A stretch of 64,000 nt of DNA, taken from NCBI GenBank assembly GCA_024529925.1, contig JAFEUB010001048.1, positions 855,001 to 919,000 of the forward strand, in the 5' to 3' direction. The position numbers and the translations under genes were made by a program. This document shows, one piece after another, positions 1 through 25,900 of the stretch; the first letter of the stretch is position 1; the number at the start of each line of letters is the position of its first letter. A model generated the notes under the pieces. The model was not told where the DNA came from, did not search any database, and saw only the letters and a list, made by a program, of their open reading frames with translations. The DNA is from Ophthalmolycus amberensis (Eukaryota > Chordata > Actinopteri > Perciformes > Zoarcidae).

Positions 1-61
1 CCTGATAAATTCATGGCTGGATAACAATCGAATAACCTCATTACAGTACTTGAGTGTTTAC

Positions 62-13591
<13,530 letters not shown>

Positions 13592-15156
13592 GACTTCACA
13601 CCATTCTCGTAGGAGCTGAACGCCGACCAGCCACACAAGTCTGCTCACATCTCTGTAAACACGGAAACTTGCCGCCCACCACGTGACTGACTCACAGACA
13701 AATGATCCATTAACAATGTAGAGAACAGAGGGCTCACTCTGACACCATTTCTGGATACCATAACTACGTAACACAATTTTGCCCAGGCTGAGGCATCCTT
13801 AATTTATCAATAACAACATTGACGTCATAGTATTTATATTTATATTTAGATTATCTGTCAATGATTAAACATATTTCAAAAAACAAATAGAAAGGCCTAA
13901 TGCTTTTGGTTGTTGCCAATACATACATCTGTGCATTTACTGACTGTAATTACTAATCTAAATACATAGAAATATTTTTTATCTACAGGACACATTACAG
14001 ATGATTTTTAAGCCAAATGTGCCTGTTTTTTCCCCACTTTTTTGCATTTACTTATTTATTTTTAGTTGTTCATTTATTTACTTTTTTAGATATTTAATTA
14101 CACAATTTTAGTGTAGAATTATGCCAAAGAGGAAAGCTATTCCTTAAATGGCACTCGAGTGATTTAGGATGGCACTTCTGTAAAGTTAATAAGGCACTCA
14201 AAGGGGCAGATCTATAAAGAATGGTTTCAATGAATACAGCAGAGGTCGAGACAGCCTGCCATTTGTTTTACTTGTAAGAGGATAAAGTTCCAGAGTTTCT
14301 CTTTCTGACTTAGGGCTGCAACGAATGAGTAGTACCGTTGTTGGTTCATCTGACAAAGTTTATATTTTTGATTGATAATTTCTTCTCTGGAATGTCAGAA
14401 AAACAGTGTACAATGTTTATTATAATTTTCTTTAAAATAAATAGTTTTGTCCAGCCAACAGTCCAAAACCCACACTATATTACAAGCTACACATACATAG
14501 ATACTTCTCATACATCATAAGAATTTTACTTTAATTATTTTTGTCAATTCAATTTTTTTAAATTTTATTTACTGTCTTTCTAAAAGGTATTTCAGTACTT
14601 TGTGTATGTTAGTGTATGAAATGTACTATAGAAATAAAGTTGATTCGTATAATTACATTCAAATTTATATATAATTAATATATAACAAATCCTCATGCAT
14701 ATTTGCATGAAAAATTGCTCGAACTTAATAAATCAAGCTAGCTGTCGACGAATTTTCTGTCAATCTACATTTAGACGAATCGACACTGAATCATTTTTAT
14801 CACTACTATGACTCCATACAGATCCTGGGGTAGGCCACATGTACTATTCGTTATTAGTCGAAATGCTTTTGTCTTATTTTGTATATATTCAATACTTATT
14901 CATTGCAGATTACCCTGCAGAGAAACGACAAAAGCCGCCTTCATGAAGCAGCGTGATTCACATTTGGGACCAGTGAACGATCATCCCAAACATTGACGAT
15001 CTTTGTCTCACAGCGTCTTGACGTGTCATCACAGTGAGAGAAGTTTCCGATCTTGTAATGTCTCGAGTTTGAGACAGAGTTCGTGTATTGACGCTGAATA
15101 AAGGTATTATTAGTTGTTAGGAATCATGTCCCTGCTGCAGTGTGTCGGAGGTCAAC
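13592..15156. promoter_or_regulatory. NSMAF-TMEM241 divergent intergenic region
   Basis: The two genes start about 1.6 kb apart on opposite strands. The first ~200 bp left of the NSMAF start (13592-13800) is less AT-rich and should hold its 5' UTR and promoter; no TATA box was obvious. Around 14314 the sequence ttagggctgcaacgaatga resembles one end of a hAT element, and gtcgacgaatt-like DNA near 14745 may be the other, but no matching ends or target duplication were found. The rest is AT-rich with no gene seen. Confidence 0.5.
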
Positions 15157-18100
15157 ATGCAGTGGAGAAGACACATCACTGGCCTCGCTTTCAGTTTTGT
15201 ATTCGTTGTATCATATTTCACGAATAAGGTGAGTTTGAGTCGGATATGGTTTTGTCTCAACTCCAAGTAAAAGTACATATTTCAAGCAAAGTTTAAAAAA
15301 AAGTGACTTTAATGCATCGATTTAATTTATAACCGTCACACTAGATCTTTTTTCATTATTATTTTGCAGCGTACAAGCAAAGCAATTGACAACAAGGCTC
15401 CATTGAAATTCTTGTACATCTCCCAGTGTGGAGAACGTGACTTATCTCTGTGAAACTTCCAGAAAACTGCAATGTAACCCTCATCATCAGCAATAACCAT
15501 GAAGTGATCATCATTCAAGAGTCTTCTCGGTCTGCTGTAACTAATCAAGCATGAACATGACCCATCAAAGCAACTGCCAACCACTACTGACTGACTGTAT
15601 TAACACATCCTCAACCTCAATGTTGGCACAAAACAATAGAAAAGGAATAAGTTGTAAAAAATGACATGTTGTTGGATGTGCCGAATTGAAGAGTGAATCC
15701 CACCCATACAGTCTGAGTTTTATTATACCAAATAAGTGTCTTTGTGCTGATTATGGACACACTGAATTGGCAGAATTGTTTGTTTGTTTTTGGTGCCAGT
15801 GGGAGTATTTATTTGTCCCAAAATAGACAAGTAACAACACTGGCTAGCTTTTTCTTTTTTGCTTATTTTTTTCAGTTTGTCCTGTCAGTGTTGAAATTCA
15901 CATATCCCACGTTATTTCAAGGGTGAGTACAGGTTCATGCTGTATCAGTTCATGGTCATTACAGGTGTAGGCACATTTAAAAATGCTTTAAAAGGTTCCC
16001 TGTATGATATTCAAAGAGTCAATACAGCATCAAACAACTATTTTTTATTTAAATTAATTATGCATTTTTAAAAAGCTATACATTTAAATCTAAAGATGCA
16101 TCTTGATTAAAATGGCCTGGCTATTTCCAGATGGCAGACATTTATCGGGGCTGCCCTGCTTCTACTCTTTGGGAAGTTTGGATGGGTGGAAATGAGCCGC
16201 ATCACCAGGTACTTTTTTCATATACTATTGGAGTAATAATACTTGAGTGTTTTCAGTGGCTGCCAATAAGCACTTGGATGATTAAGAGCTTTGTCTGATC
16301 TGTTGTGTCACAGGTCTGCAGCTCTTTCCTGGCTTCCAGGCTCCCTCCTCTTTGTGGGAAACATATATGCTGGTTCCAGGGCCTTATCGCGCATTGTACG
16401 CCATATAACCTATACACATTTAGATGCAGCAGGTTTTCAAATGCACTCATTCTAGATAATCTAGGTTGTTGCCATGCTCAGCATTTACAGTTGGGATCTA
16501 AAATCCTTGTTTTTCTTTTTCTGTAGGACATTCCTTTTTTCTTCACTCTTCAGAATTCCTCACACGTTGTTAGTTATATAATCTTGAAGGTTGTCAATAG
16601 ACAGGAGAAGACACAATGGCTGAAATTAATCAGGTTTGTGCTTTGTTCCGTTTTTCCTTCACCTGAACTGTACGTTTTATCCAGATGGAATGCAACTGGA
16701 AGCATTTGCTGCAATGTTTCATATGGCAAGGACACAAAGGTTGCAGGAGATGGGATAGCACAAGGGAACACACCGCATTTTAGTTGTAAAGGAGCATAAT
16801 AGCTTTATGGTAATAACAATGATGTTAGTACCATAAAGCACTTTTCTAGCAAGATTCTACAAAAAAATACAATACTCAAAGATGAAATATTCCCTTTCAC
16901 ATGACTGCATCTTTAAATATGCTTCTTTTCGTAGCATATGCTTCATGCTGCTCTCAGCCATCAACCTCCCCCTTCATGATCCTCAGGTAATAATTCATCC
17001 TCATCAAATGGGGTATTACTTATTACAACACCAACATTTTAACAATCAAAAATCTACTCGTGTTTACATGTTTGCTTACTCTGCAGTTTGACTACAGCGG
17101 TTACCTTTGGGCTGTTGGCCATCTGCTCTGTGTGGGTAGGTCTAAGAACATACAGAGATGCTACACTGTTAACTGCAATAGCTCAGGAGTTACATAATGA
17201 GAATAACAGCAGCTTGAGGTTTGAGCCTTGAGGGACACCATAGATAATTGGAAGAATGGCAATAACCAGTAGAGGCTGAGAGCGTAACGGCGTCATGTGT
17301 CTTTCAGGTGCATACAGGGTGTTTCAAGGTCACTACAAATCCAGTAATTTGAGGTACGTGGAAGCACAATGACGGAAAATATCAGGAAACATAAACACTT
17401 TGCTTGAAACTGTTTCTTATCTGTGCCTCTGTTCCTCATCGAACACAAAGTGACAGCTTTCTTTTTTTTTTAGCTTAAAGTTGTTATTAAACCACTCTGC
17501 TGCTGATGGAACCAAATAAGGAAATACTGCACTTGTTTACCCAAACTCACACACTAACTTAAAAGCAGTTCACTGAGGCCGCTCCTTTTGTTTTCCCTGT
17601 AGTGACCTTGAACAACATTGCATCAACTACTTGTTCAGGTAAGAATAATAAGTACTTGTACTGTAGTATTGGGGCGACTGTGGCGCACTGGGTTAAGAGG
17701 TCGTCTGGGAACCGGAAGGTCAACGGTTCGATCCCCGACTGGGACGTGTCGAAGTGTACCTGATCAATACACTGAACCCCCGGCTCCCCGGGCGCCTGTC
17801 ATTGGCAGCCCACTGCTCCCTATATACAGGGATGGGTCAAATGCAGAGACAAATTTCCCCCTTAAAGGGATCAAGATAGTATAAATTCTATTCTACTGCT
17901 TAATAACTGGATTTTGTGCATAATAAGCACAAGTTAAAGATGGAAGGTTTTACAATGTCTTAAATGGTCAAACAATAATAATTCTCTCCTCAATAGATGT
18001 AGACCTATATTCATGTCCTACTTCTTTTACTTGAGAAGGGATTTCAAACTACATATAAGTAATAGCTTACTTACTGACGATATTCGAAGAAAACTTCATT

Positions 18101-19391
18101 TTAATTAAGTGATTGTAAAAGGTGAATTGATTTGCGTGTGCATCCAGAGAGGCTGTAGTGATGTATCAAACATAAAAGTGCAGCTTCAGGTATTCTCTTG
18201 CTAATTTTAGCTTATTCTGCCTTTACATAACAGCGTACTGCTGCTGGCCATTGCAGCTCACCCAACAGGTATGAATATGAATGAGCATATTTCACATGGT
18301 GATAAAAGTTGCAACAACCCAACGGAGGTTTTGTCCCTCAGATCTTACATTGTACCCCGAAACAGATCTTTGTCCCTCCAACAGGTGACCTCACGGGTGC
18401 CTTGGAGTTCCCCTCCCTTCAGTCGTACACATTTCACTGTGGTTGCTGTGCCAGGTGAGACATTTCAGTCCATGGACACGTGGTAGTTGTTGTAAGCACT
18501 GCAAAATGATTAGAGCTACCGAAATAGTACCTATGAACATTGGCTGTGCCAAATAGTCTTCTAGGTTAATGTGAGAAGCAGCACTAGTAGAGAATACATC
18601 ATAGTGTTGAAATAGAACATGCTTTAGGTAGCAGCTGACATGTCAGACTTGAGGGATATCAGAGAAATCCTTTTATATGTGGAGGCCCACAGATATAGTT
18701 CTGTTAGAAAGTTCTAGTAACATGTTTCAGCATCAACAATTATCCTTTTAAGTTTTAATTTCTGTCAGAAATTCCTTCCGGCAGGGAGCCGTGACACTCC
18801 CTTTCAAAAGAAGGATATTTGTAATTCGGGAACAAATATTTTATCGTCTGTTTTCAGCATGATAACTCACCTCGGTCTCATTCCACAGTGCACTGCTGGG
18901 GTTTTTGTTGCTGCTGGCAACAGTCAAACTAAAAAATGGATTGTCCCTGGAACACTTTGGGGTCTGGATCTTCTTGTCCAAGGTGATTATACTCTATATC
19001 ATATGGTTTTCTTTTTTTCCAATTTAGGTTTAACAGTATGTTATGGTTGAATTATTAACATGGTGCACTTGACAGAAACGCGTATCTAACACAGCATCAT
19101 AATTCACACAATCAAAGGACTGCGTGAAGTGTAATTAATGAGTGTTTGAAATGTTTGACCTCCTTCCAGATTACTGCCATGTCCCTCTCCCCGTTCATTT
19201 TCTACATGGACATGAATGCGTCATCTCTTATTTGGTAAGTGATCCTAGGTACTGAGATGTGTAGATCGGTTATTATCAAACCATGAATGACTTCTACTGT
19301 TTCTTTTCCTCTGTTTGGTTGCAGTGTGGTGACCAGTCATGTCGGAGAGGCCCTGCTGGTGTACTCTCAGAGAGACTCTCAGCTGGGATGA
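15157..19391 (+). CDS. tmem241: TMEM241, SLC35-like multipass membrane protein
   Basis: Putative Golgi nucleotide-sugar transporter family member; the human orthologue has been linked to UDP-GlcNAc. Coding exons: 15157-15228, 15876-15922, 16131-16208, 16314-16395, 16527-16633, 16935-16986, 17087-17135, 17308-17353, 17603-17638, 18234-18268, 18385-18454, 18889-18982, 19170-19234, 19325-19391. They sum to 900 nt (299 aa; human about 296). Recognisable blocks are VLSVLKFTYPTLFQGWQT, GWVEMSRITRSAALSWLPGS, LLFVGNIYAGSRALSR, LWAVGHLLCVGAYRVFQ, AAHPTGDLTGALEFPS, ATVKLKNGLSLEHFGVWIF and the end GEALLVYSQRDSQLG. The protein is very hydrophobic, with several predicted membrane spans. ATG 15157 was chosen because it puts the first helix in frame with exon 2. 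Confidence 0.92.
15336..15584 (-). other. Unassigned 82-codon ORF in TMEM241 intron 1
   Basis: Antisense to TMEM241. The reading frame has non-repetitive, protein-like composition, including LNDDHFMVIADDEGYIAVF and WKFHRDKSRSPHWEMYKNF. I do not recognise the family. No convincing splice sites or promoter were seen; it could be an old retrocopy fragment or chance. Confidence 0.15.
17671..17870 (+). repeat. tRNA-derived SINE in TMEM241 intron 9
   Basis: Starts ggggcgactgtggcgcactgg, an A-box-like pol III promoter (17681-17691), with a B-box ggttcgatcc at 17725-17734. The tail contains gatgggtcaaatgcagaga and an aatttccccctt-like stretch. This is the layout of a fish tRNA-derived SINE. Sequence past the tRNA-like head and the lack of a closed cloverleaf argue against a real tRNA gene. 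Confidence 0.85.
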
Positions 19392-19490
19392 CATAGTCGC
19401 AGCTCTACGGATTAACCCACGAGCTTGCACGCTAAAGAGATTCTTTTTACCTCGAAAATGTATTTTATTTTTGCGCTGACAATCTGACCA

Positions 19491-19496
19491 AATAAA
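19491..19496 (+). terminator. TMEM241 poly(A) signal
   Basis: AATAAA 100 bp after the TMEM241 stop codon, followed by a T/G-rich stretch. It faces the RBBP8 signal at 19653-19658, so the two convergent transcripts should end within about 160 bp of each other. Confidence 0.7.
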
Positions 19497-19652
19497 ATTA
19501 GATTTGTGAACACATTGTACTTGCTGTGTGCTGTCATTTTGCAACCCACAGTGACATCCGCTGTGACATCTCCCTGAATGAGGAGCTGCAGCAGTCGAAG
19601 TAAAGCAGAGTGGATTTATCGGGTCATTTACATCACTCCATAGACAGTTATT

Positions 19653-19658
19653 TTTATT
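19653..19658 (-). terminator. RBBP8 poly(A) signal
   Basis: Reverse-strand AATAAA (tttatt on the plus strand) about 260 bp beyond the RBBP8 stop codon. It would give a short 3' UTR of about 19640-19914. Confidence 0.55.
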
Positions 19659-19914
19659 TATCCAAACACACTCACAATCTAGAAAATCTTACTTAAACAC
19701 AAAGCAGTCAAACAGTCTACACATACATAAAGAACATCGACATTATAGACATGAAACTGAAAATAAGACGACTAGGGGTCAACATTCTTCACGAGGGTTA
19801 AAACAGAGATTCATTGTACACAGTGCTGTTTTAACACAGTGACAAGCCTGCTCTTTATAAACTGTAAATGGGCCATTTCAAACAGCTCTTCTTTCAAAAA
19901 CATACTTTTTTTTT

Positions 19915-22900
19915 TTAGCTCTCGTGCTGGTTTTGCTTCGGGGAGAATAAAGCATTGAATGGTTGTCTTCTCCGAGTACGTGCCTGGGGATTCTGCTCTT
20001 CCTTGATATAACCTACGAGGAAATTATATCTCAGTATCTCTATGTCATAGTCATGAATTTGACATCATTACGGATGCTGATAACACTGACCACATTGTTA
20101 GAATGACAGTTAAATGACCCTGAAGGTGTTAAAATGTTCTGCTAATGCTTTACCAACCACGTTAAATGGATGGTTTAACGAAAGTTTAAAAAACGGTTAA
20201 TTACCTCTTTCAATGCATGTCTGAGTCGATGGGAATCCAACTTCCCAGAAGTTTTCAGGAGTACTAGGAGGAATATATAAAAACCGGTGCCTCGAGCACG
20301 CGGATAACTTTTTCTGCTTTGCCTCTTCCGGGAGATGGGCATAATACTGTTTGAAATAAACATACTCAAAATAGGCTCAGCGATGAAACGTGTCAGTGTT
20401 TCTCGGCTTTACGATCAAAATACTTACAATTTCACATTCCTTGCAGGTAGCGCCCTTCAGTTTTCTTCTCTCGTCTTTCTTGCGAACCACAGCCATGTGT
20501 GCGAATGTTGGACGTCTAATCCAAACGGACAACATGTAGATTGAAGGAAATTGACAATGTCTGTGAGACTGGAAAGATTTTTCTGCATACAATATCCCAA
20601 AAGATGACAACGTTGACCCCCCAAAAAAAGCAATCAAAAGCTCCTGCCTGTAAGGCTGATAGGGTGCTTCTTACCGTGCCTTGTGCCCGTAGCTTTGGCT
20701 CATGGTGTTTTCATGAGGATCTTGTTGATCTTGAGATTAAAACGAGGGCATGAGCACAAGTGAAATTCATGAAGCGTAACGTGAAGCAAAAATCCATCAA
20801 TATCAATGCCGACACTCATGCTCCCACTAATGCAGGTTTTGCTTCACCAATGTCAAACACAGAAATGCTGGTCAAATGACATGATGAAGAACACAGTTTA
20901 GCTCAATCTGAAAGCCTACCGTCGTCCTCTTCTCCTGCTTCATCATCACCACCACACGGCTGGCTCAAGTGTGAATTGTTGCAAGACTTGTACTCCCCGT
21001 AAGCTGTTGTGTCAAACATCATATCCAAACTGTCGTTCGCCTTCTCTCCCAGTCCTAGAGAAGCAGACAGATAAGACCCCTTAGCTTGTGTGCAACTACA
21101 CCGTAAATCAAAATACTTTATTTTAAAAGTTGTAGCTTGTAGCTACCAGACACACTGTCCCTTCTGTCCCGGGCGTTTTCTCCCCGACACTGGAGGAGGC
21201 TGTGACTGACCCAAGTGCGGTCGGAATCTACTAATTCTCCATGACACTCTTCTTCTTCTTCTTCTTCTTCCTTTTGCTAAAATATAAACAGTGATACAGA
21301 TAAACAGCTTGGTGTAAGCGACAACCATCCATCCAATACATCCATTTGAACACACCCAAAGATTTCAGATTGGAGGATTTTCATGTTCACATGTGCTCTT
21401 AAAAATCACGACATATTTCAAATCACAGAAACGTGTCGTGAACAGAAACAGTGGTCACACGTGGACACACTCTCCAACTGGCTTGATGTTTGCTCAATGA
21501 AACAGGTCAACAGGCAACATGTTGACTAATTGATATACAAATGGTCATTTTGTGGGTGAAGTATTTCTTTGAGTCATAAACACAGGAGAGAAAACTATTT
21601 AGATCAGACTTAGAAAATGTAACACCAGATATTTTCCCATATTCATAATGCATTTCAGTTCAGCACGATACAGCCATAGACTGTGTATATATAGCTAAAA
21701 CAAGGCACAGGAACCCAGCAACTGCTGTACATCAGGTCATGTGACTTTACCTCGTCTCCTCTCCCCTCACTGTCGAACATGGACAGGGCGAGCGCAGGGT
21801 CAATGCTCCACATGGGCTCCACTTTGAGCCACGTTCCTGCTGGGAAAGCAGAGTTAGTACGCTCACATCCAATTCAATGGACTATAAAGAATGCAAACAA
21901 TCAGAAAAAAAAGAAAATGAGCGATGAAACGACACACTCGGGCCAGCAACAGGACAGAACGCTCACCTTCCTTTCCTTTGTGTCGGTCATGTGAGGCGTC
22001 CAGATCCTGCTGGGGGGTTCCTTTCTTCCCGACACTGTCCTTGTTTGCTTCTCTATCATATGGCTTCTTGAAAGCAGCACTTGTAGAGGACACATTTGGC
22101 CTTTGGTTGGAGGTCCTATTTTGTGCTGACTGATGCTGTTAAATGTTAAAAGAGTCACATGACAATTTAAAACCACACGGAGGAATTAGATCCTAATTAC
22201 CATGCTTATATATCATAGGCACTTCTATTGGACACATCTCTCACCTTGCTGTCCACCAGCCGCTTCGTCAAGCCTTGATTGCTTGAAGGTGTGGAGCTTT
22301 GTTTGGTCAGTTCAGGTTGTACGTGTTTGCCTTCCTTCTGTTTGTCCACCCCTTCCTCGATTCCGAGCACCTCCGGCTCACTTTGCTCTTTCTTCCGTTT
22401 TGCTTTGTTATTGGAGCCCTCCTCTGAGAACCTTTTGACACTTTGGAGAAGTGATGGGGACTTTTCTGTGGCCGTGTCTGGACTGCGGAACAGCGTTGAT
22501 AAAGAGGATGAATGGTAAGGTCTTAAGGGAAACAAATATGATTATTGGAATGTTTTTTTGCATGGGAGGAATGCAGGAAATTGGAGTAAAACCTTGAAAG
22601 CATGGTGATATTGTATTGTAGTTTTGAAATCTAAAAGATGAAAAGAGAATTAAGACTATTCATGGGGGGGGGGGGGGGGGGGGGGGGTCGGGGTTAGCAG
22701 CATGCATTGCTGTCTGCCACAGTGTCTTTTTGAGTTTGAAGTGATAACTCATGATGCTGTCCAACATAACCAACTTTATTCATCCTTACTTTAAACGAAA
22801 GCCATGCTTCCTGGAAGGTTTTGAGCTGCTCTGCTGACCTGCCGTCGTCTCGGTCTTCTCAGAAAAGACAAAAAGGAAATTACAGACACAGGATTTTATC

Positions 22901-25900
22901 ATTTGCTAATTAGCATTAAAAAAAGAACAGCTGATGTGGGTGTGATTGATATTAGATACACACACAATCGCTCTAATAAGCACGAAGCCTTCCTACCACG
23001 TGAGGGTCGCCAATAAGTTCAAGGCCACAGGTTTCTGCTATTGCTTCTTCCAGGTTTAGATTCACATCATCTGAACAGAGACAGAGACCCAAAAACACCT
23101 TTACACATGTCACAGAAACATTTCTATCTTCTTAATAAAACTAAAAACTCCAAAAAGTATCATCATGTCTACCATCCCTGCCGATCTATGATGCTTCATA
23201 TCACAGTTTTGATCAATCAGTCCTCCAAGTAGAGAGGGCTTACACTTGAATCTGCAGTAACGCCTCTTTCTATGCAGCACCACTGTCTGAATTAGGCTGA
23301 TAGGATGGGTGTGCATGTAGAGATAAATGTTGCCCAGTGCTCATCTAGTACTTTGAGTTATAGACAAGTTATAAAGGAAGGAAATATATATGGTTTCCAA
23401 TTCCTGTTCTCTTAGAAACTAGAAGTAGTCTTCCTGTTTTCATATTTCTTATTTATGAAATAATGATGATATAATAGGAGTACAGGGGATGATGTCATAC
23501 TTGAGATTTGGGATGTGTCCAATTCACATGTGTTGGGTACAAGCACTTGTGTTCTTCCAGGATTCTTTGTAGCGTCAACAGGCTCCTCATCCAGAACTTT
23601 AAAAACAGAACCAGACCCGTTAGAAGACTTGGTGCATTCAGACATGTGGATCAGAAAACAGTTTCTTTAAAGCTGACTGACCAATGAAGAGCGACTTGTT
23701 TGGTAGAGGCATCTCTGCATAACGAACGTGCTTCATTTTGTCGATATCTTTTCGTTTCTTCAGTTTGTTTGCAACAGGCAGCGAGCTCGTCAGGATTGGC
23801 GAGTCTGGGATGATGCCGTCTTCTTGTTCCGAGGATGAGGCCTGCTGGGGCACTAAGCTGATAAAAGAACAACACCTGCAATATTTAGCTGGAGCTTTAA
23901 ACCTGTGCCAGGACACTTGAAACCTGACTAGTCAACGCAGAAGTGAAACCACAACGATACAAAGTTGTCTTTGGGCAACTTTTACAAAAAACAGCTGATG
24001 AAATATAGAAAACTGCATATATTTTTCCAATGTCAAAGAGAACATGTTGACAAAACATGACTGTCACACACTAAAGACCTTACCGAGACATCTTTACTTT
24101 TTGGAGTTCAGCATGTAGTTTTCTGTTTTCATCCTCGAGGCTCCCTCTTTCATTCTCTAGGGAAAAACACCACACACACACACACATCACCATCAATAAC
24201 ATAATGGTCTTCAACATGCTAGTAGCCATAACTGGTGGTACACTAGTATGGTCAATATAAACCCATAATATACAGTAGTAAGTGCCATGGATTCTCTGCA
24301 ATCAAGACTGTGCTAGCAGCTCTGTGGGGCTGTATTTAGGCACTAGAATGCAAACATTAGCTGATTAGCACTAAGAACAAAGTACAGCTGAGGCTGATGG
24401 GAATGCTAATAGTTTTGCAGGTATTTAGTAATAAACAGTAGTACTGCACCAATTGAATTGTTGACTTGATGATGGCACTAGAGGAACTGTTGATGTATTT
24501 CCAAAGTGTTTAAGACTCACTGTCCAGGTAACATGAATGTGTGACCAAAAATGTTATGGTAATTCATCCAACAGCTTTCGAGATATTTCAGTACGGACCA
24601 AAATGCTAGACCAACCAACATTGCCATCCCGAGAGCAGTGCTAGCGTGGCTAAAAACGCAGGCCTGAGAAAACTTCACAGGCTTCATGTCGAATATACCA
24701 CACCTAAAGGACACGGATAACCTCTTCAAAAATAAACACAAAAGCATGGTTCTCTGATTATTGGAAAGCTGACAAACAAGGTTATCCACGGTTTCAGGAA
24801 GCTATTTTGGTCCATAATGAATACATATGCAAAATTAGGTGTTTTTTGCCCTCAAATCTTAACTGTATAAAAAACTGTGAGCAGCAGACTTTGGAGCATA
24901 TGGTGGGTTGGTCAGTCCAACACACGAAGTCTTGATGTTGCCTTCAATTTCAACAGTGGTGGCCCGTCAGGGCCAGCAAAGCCTTCTCTGCTGGCCAGCA
25001 CACTGACAGAATCACAAAGTTATAGCTATTTTATAATTGAATTATTTTTCACAAATACACTACTTGTATTCTAATCATTTTTCCCATTAGCTTATTATCT
25101 CATTGCACAGGTACTGTCTTCCTCTGTTGTAAAGTGAACTGATTTTGTTTTACATCTGCAGTAGCGTTACGACTGGGTTAATGTTTCTATGGTTAATATT
25201 GTTTCCTCTGATGTGAATAATATTTGAATGGTGCTCTTGTCTGTGGAGGAATGCGGGTTTTAGCGCCGCAGTGTTGCTGGAATGTGCAGAGGCCTGTTGA
25301 ATCGTGTTATTTGGGTTTTATGTTGTTCTACCTGCTTTGTTGTCAAATAAATATATGTGACTGGTTCTGCATTGCCCGTTAATGACGAAGCATCCCGTCA
25401 TGCTGGCGTCATAATGAGGTTAATAGGAGGTGGTTCAACTGTAGTAGGACAGCACTGAAGGCCCAGGTATAAAACACACGGCACGCCACTGGTTTCAACT
25501 CAAATGTTACTTCACTTTTCCCATTTGTTTATCATCACATGACAAAATGTTTTATTTTATTTAATTGAAATGACATCATTAAGGAAACCCCAGTCAGCAA
25601 AAATGTGCAGTGCAATCATGTGAAGGTGTGACGATCTTCAAGAAGAAGAAGAAGTGCCATGTCCTGACCTTTGTCCTGGAAATATGTTTGAAAGTGATTA
25701 AGATTTCTAGTGCCTGGTAAAGTTCTCGCCTGACCAAAATGCAGCTTCAGAAATTCAGTCTCAGCAAGCAGCCATAATGAGTAGTGGATATTATGAAGTA
25801 TTCCACTTCAGCAGCGGGAATGTTGTCCTTAGCAAAGAGGTACAATTAATGTGTCTGTATTTGGTTATTTTCTTTTATAAGCAGTTAATGTATTATGCTC

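Noticed and set aside
14310..14790. hAT element beginning ttagggctgcaacgaatga
   Set aside because: No matching right end or target duplication could be found; left as a possible fragment.
17671..17745. tRNA gene
   Set aside because: A and B boxes are present but the body continues into a SINE tail and no good cloverleaf closes; it is a tRNA-derived SINE head.
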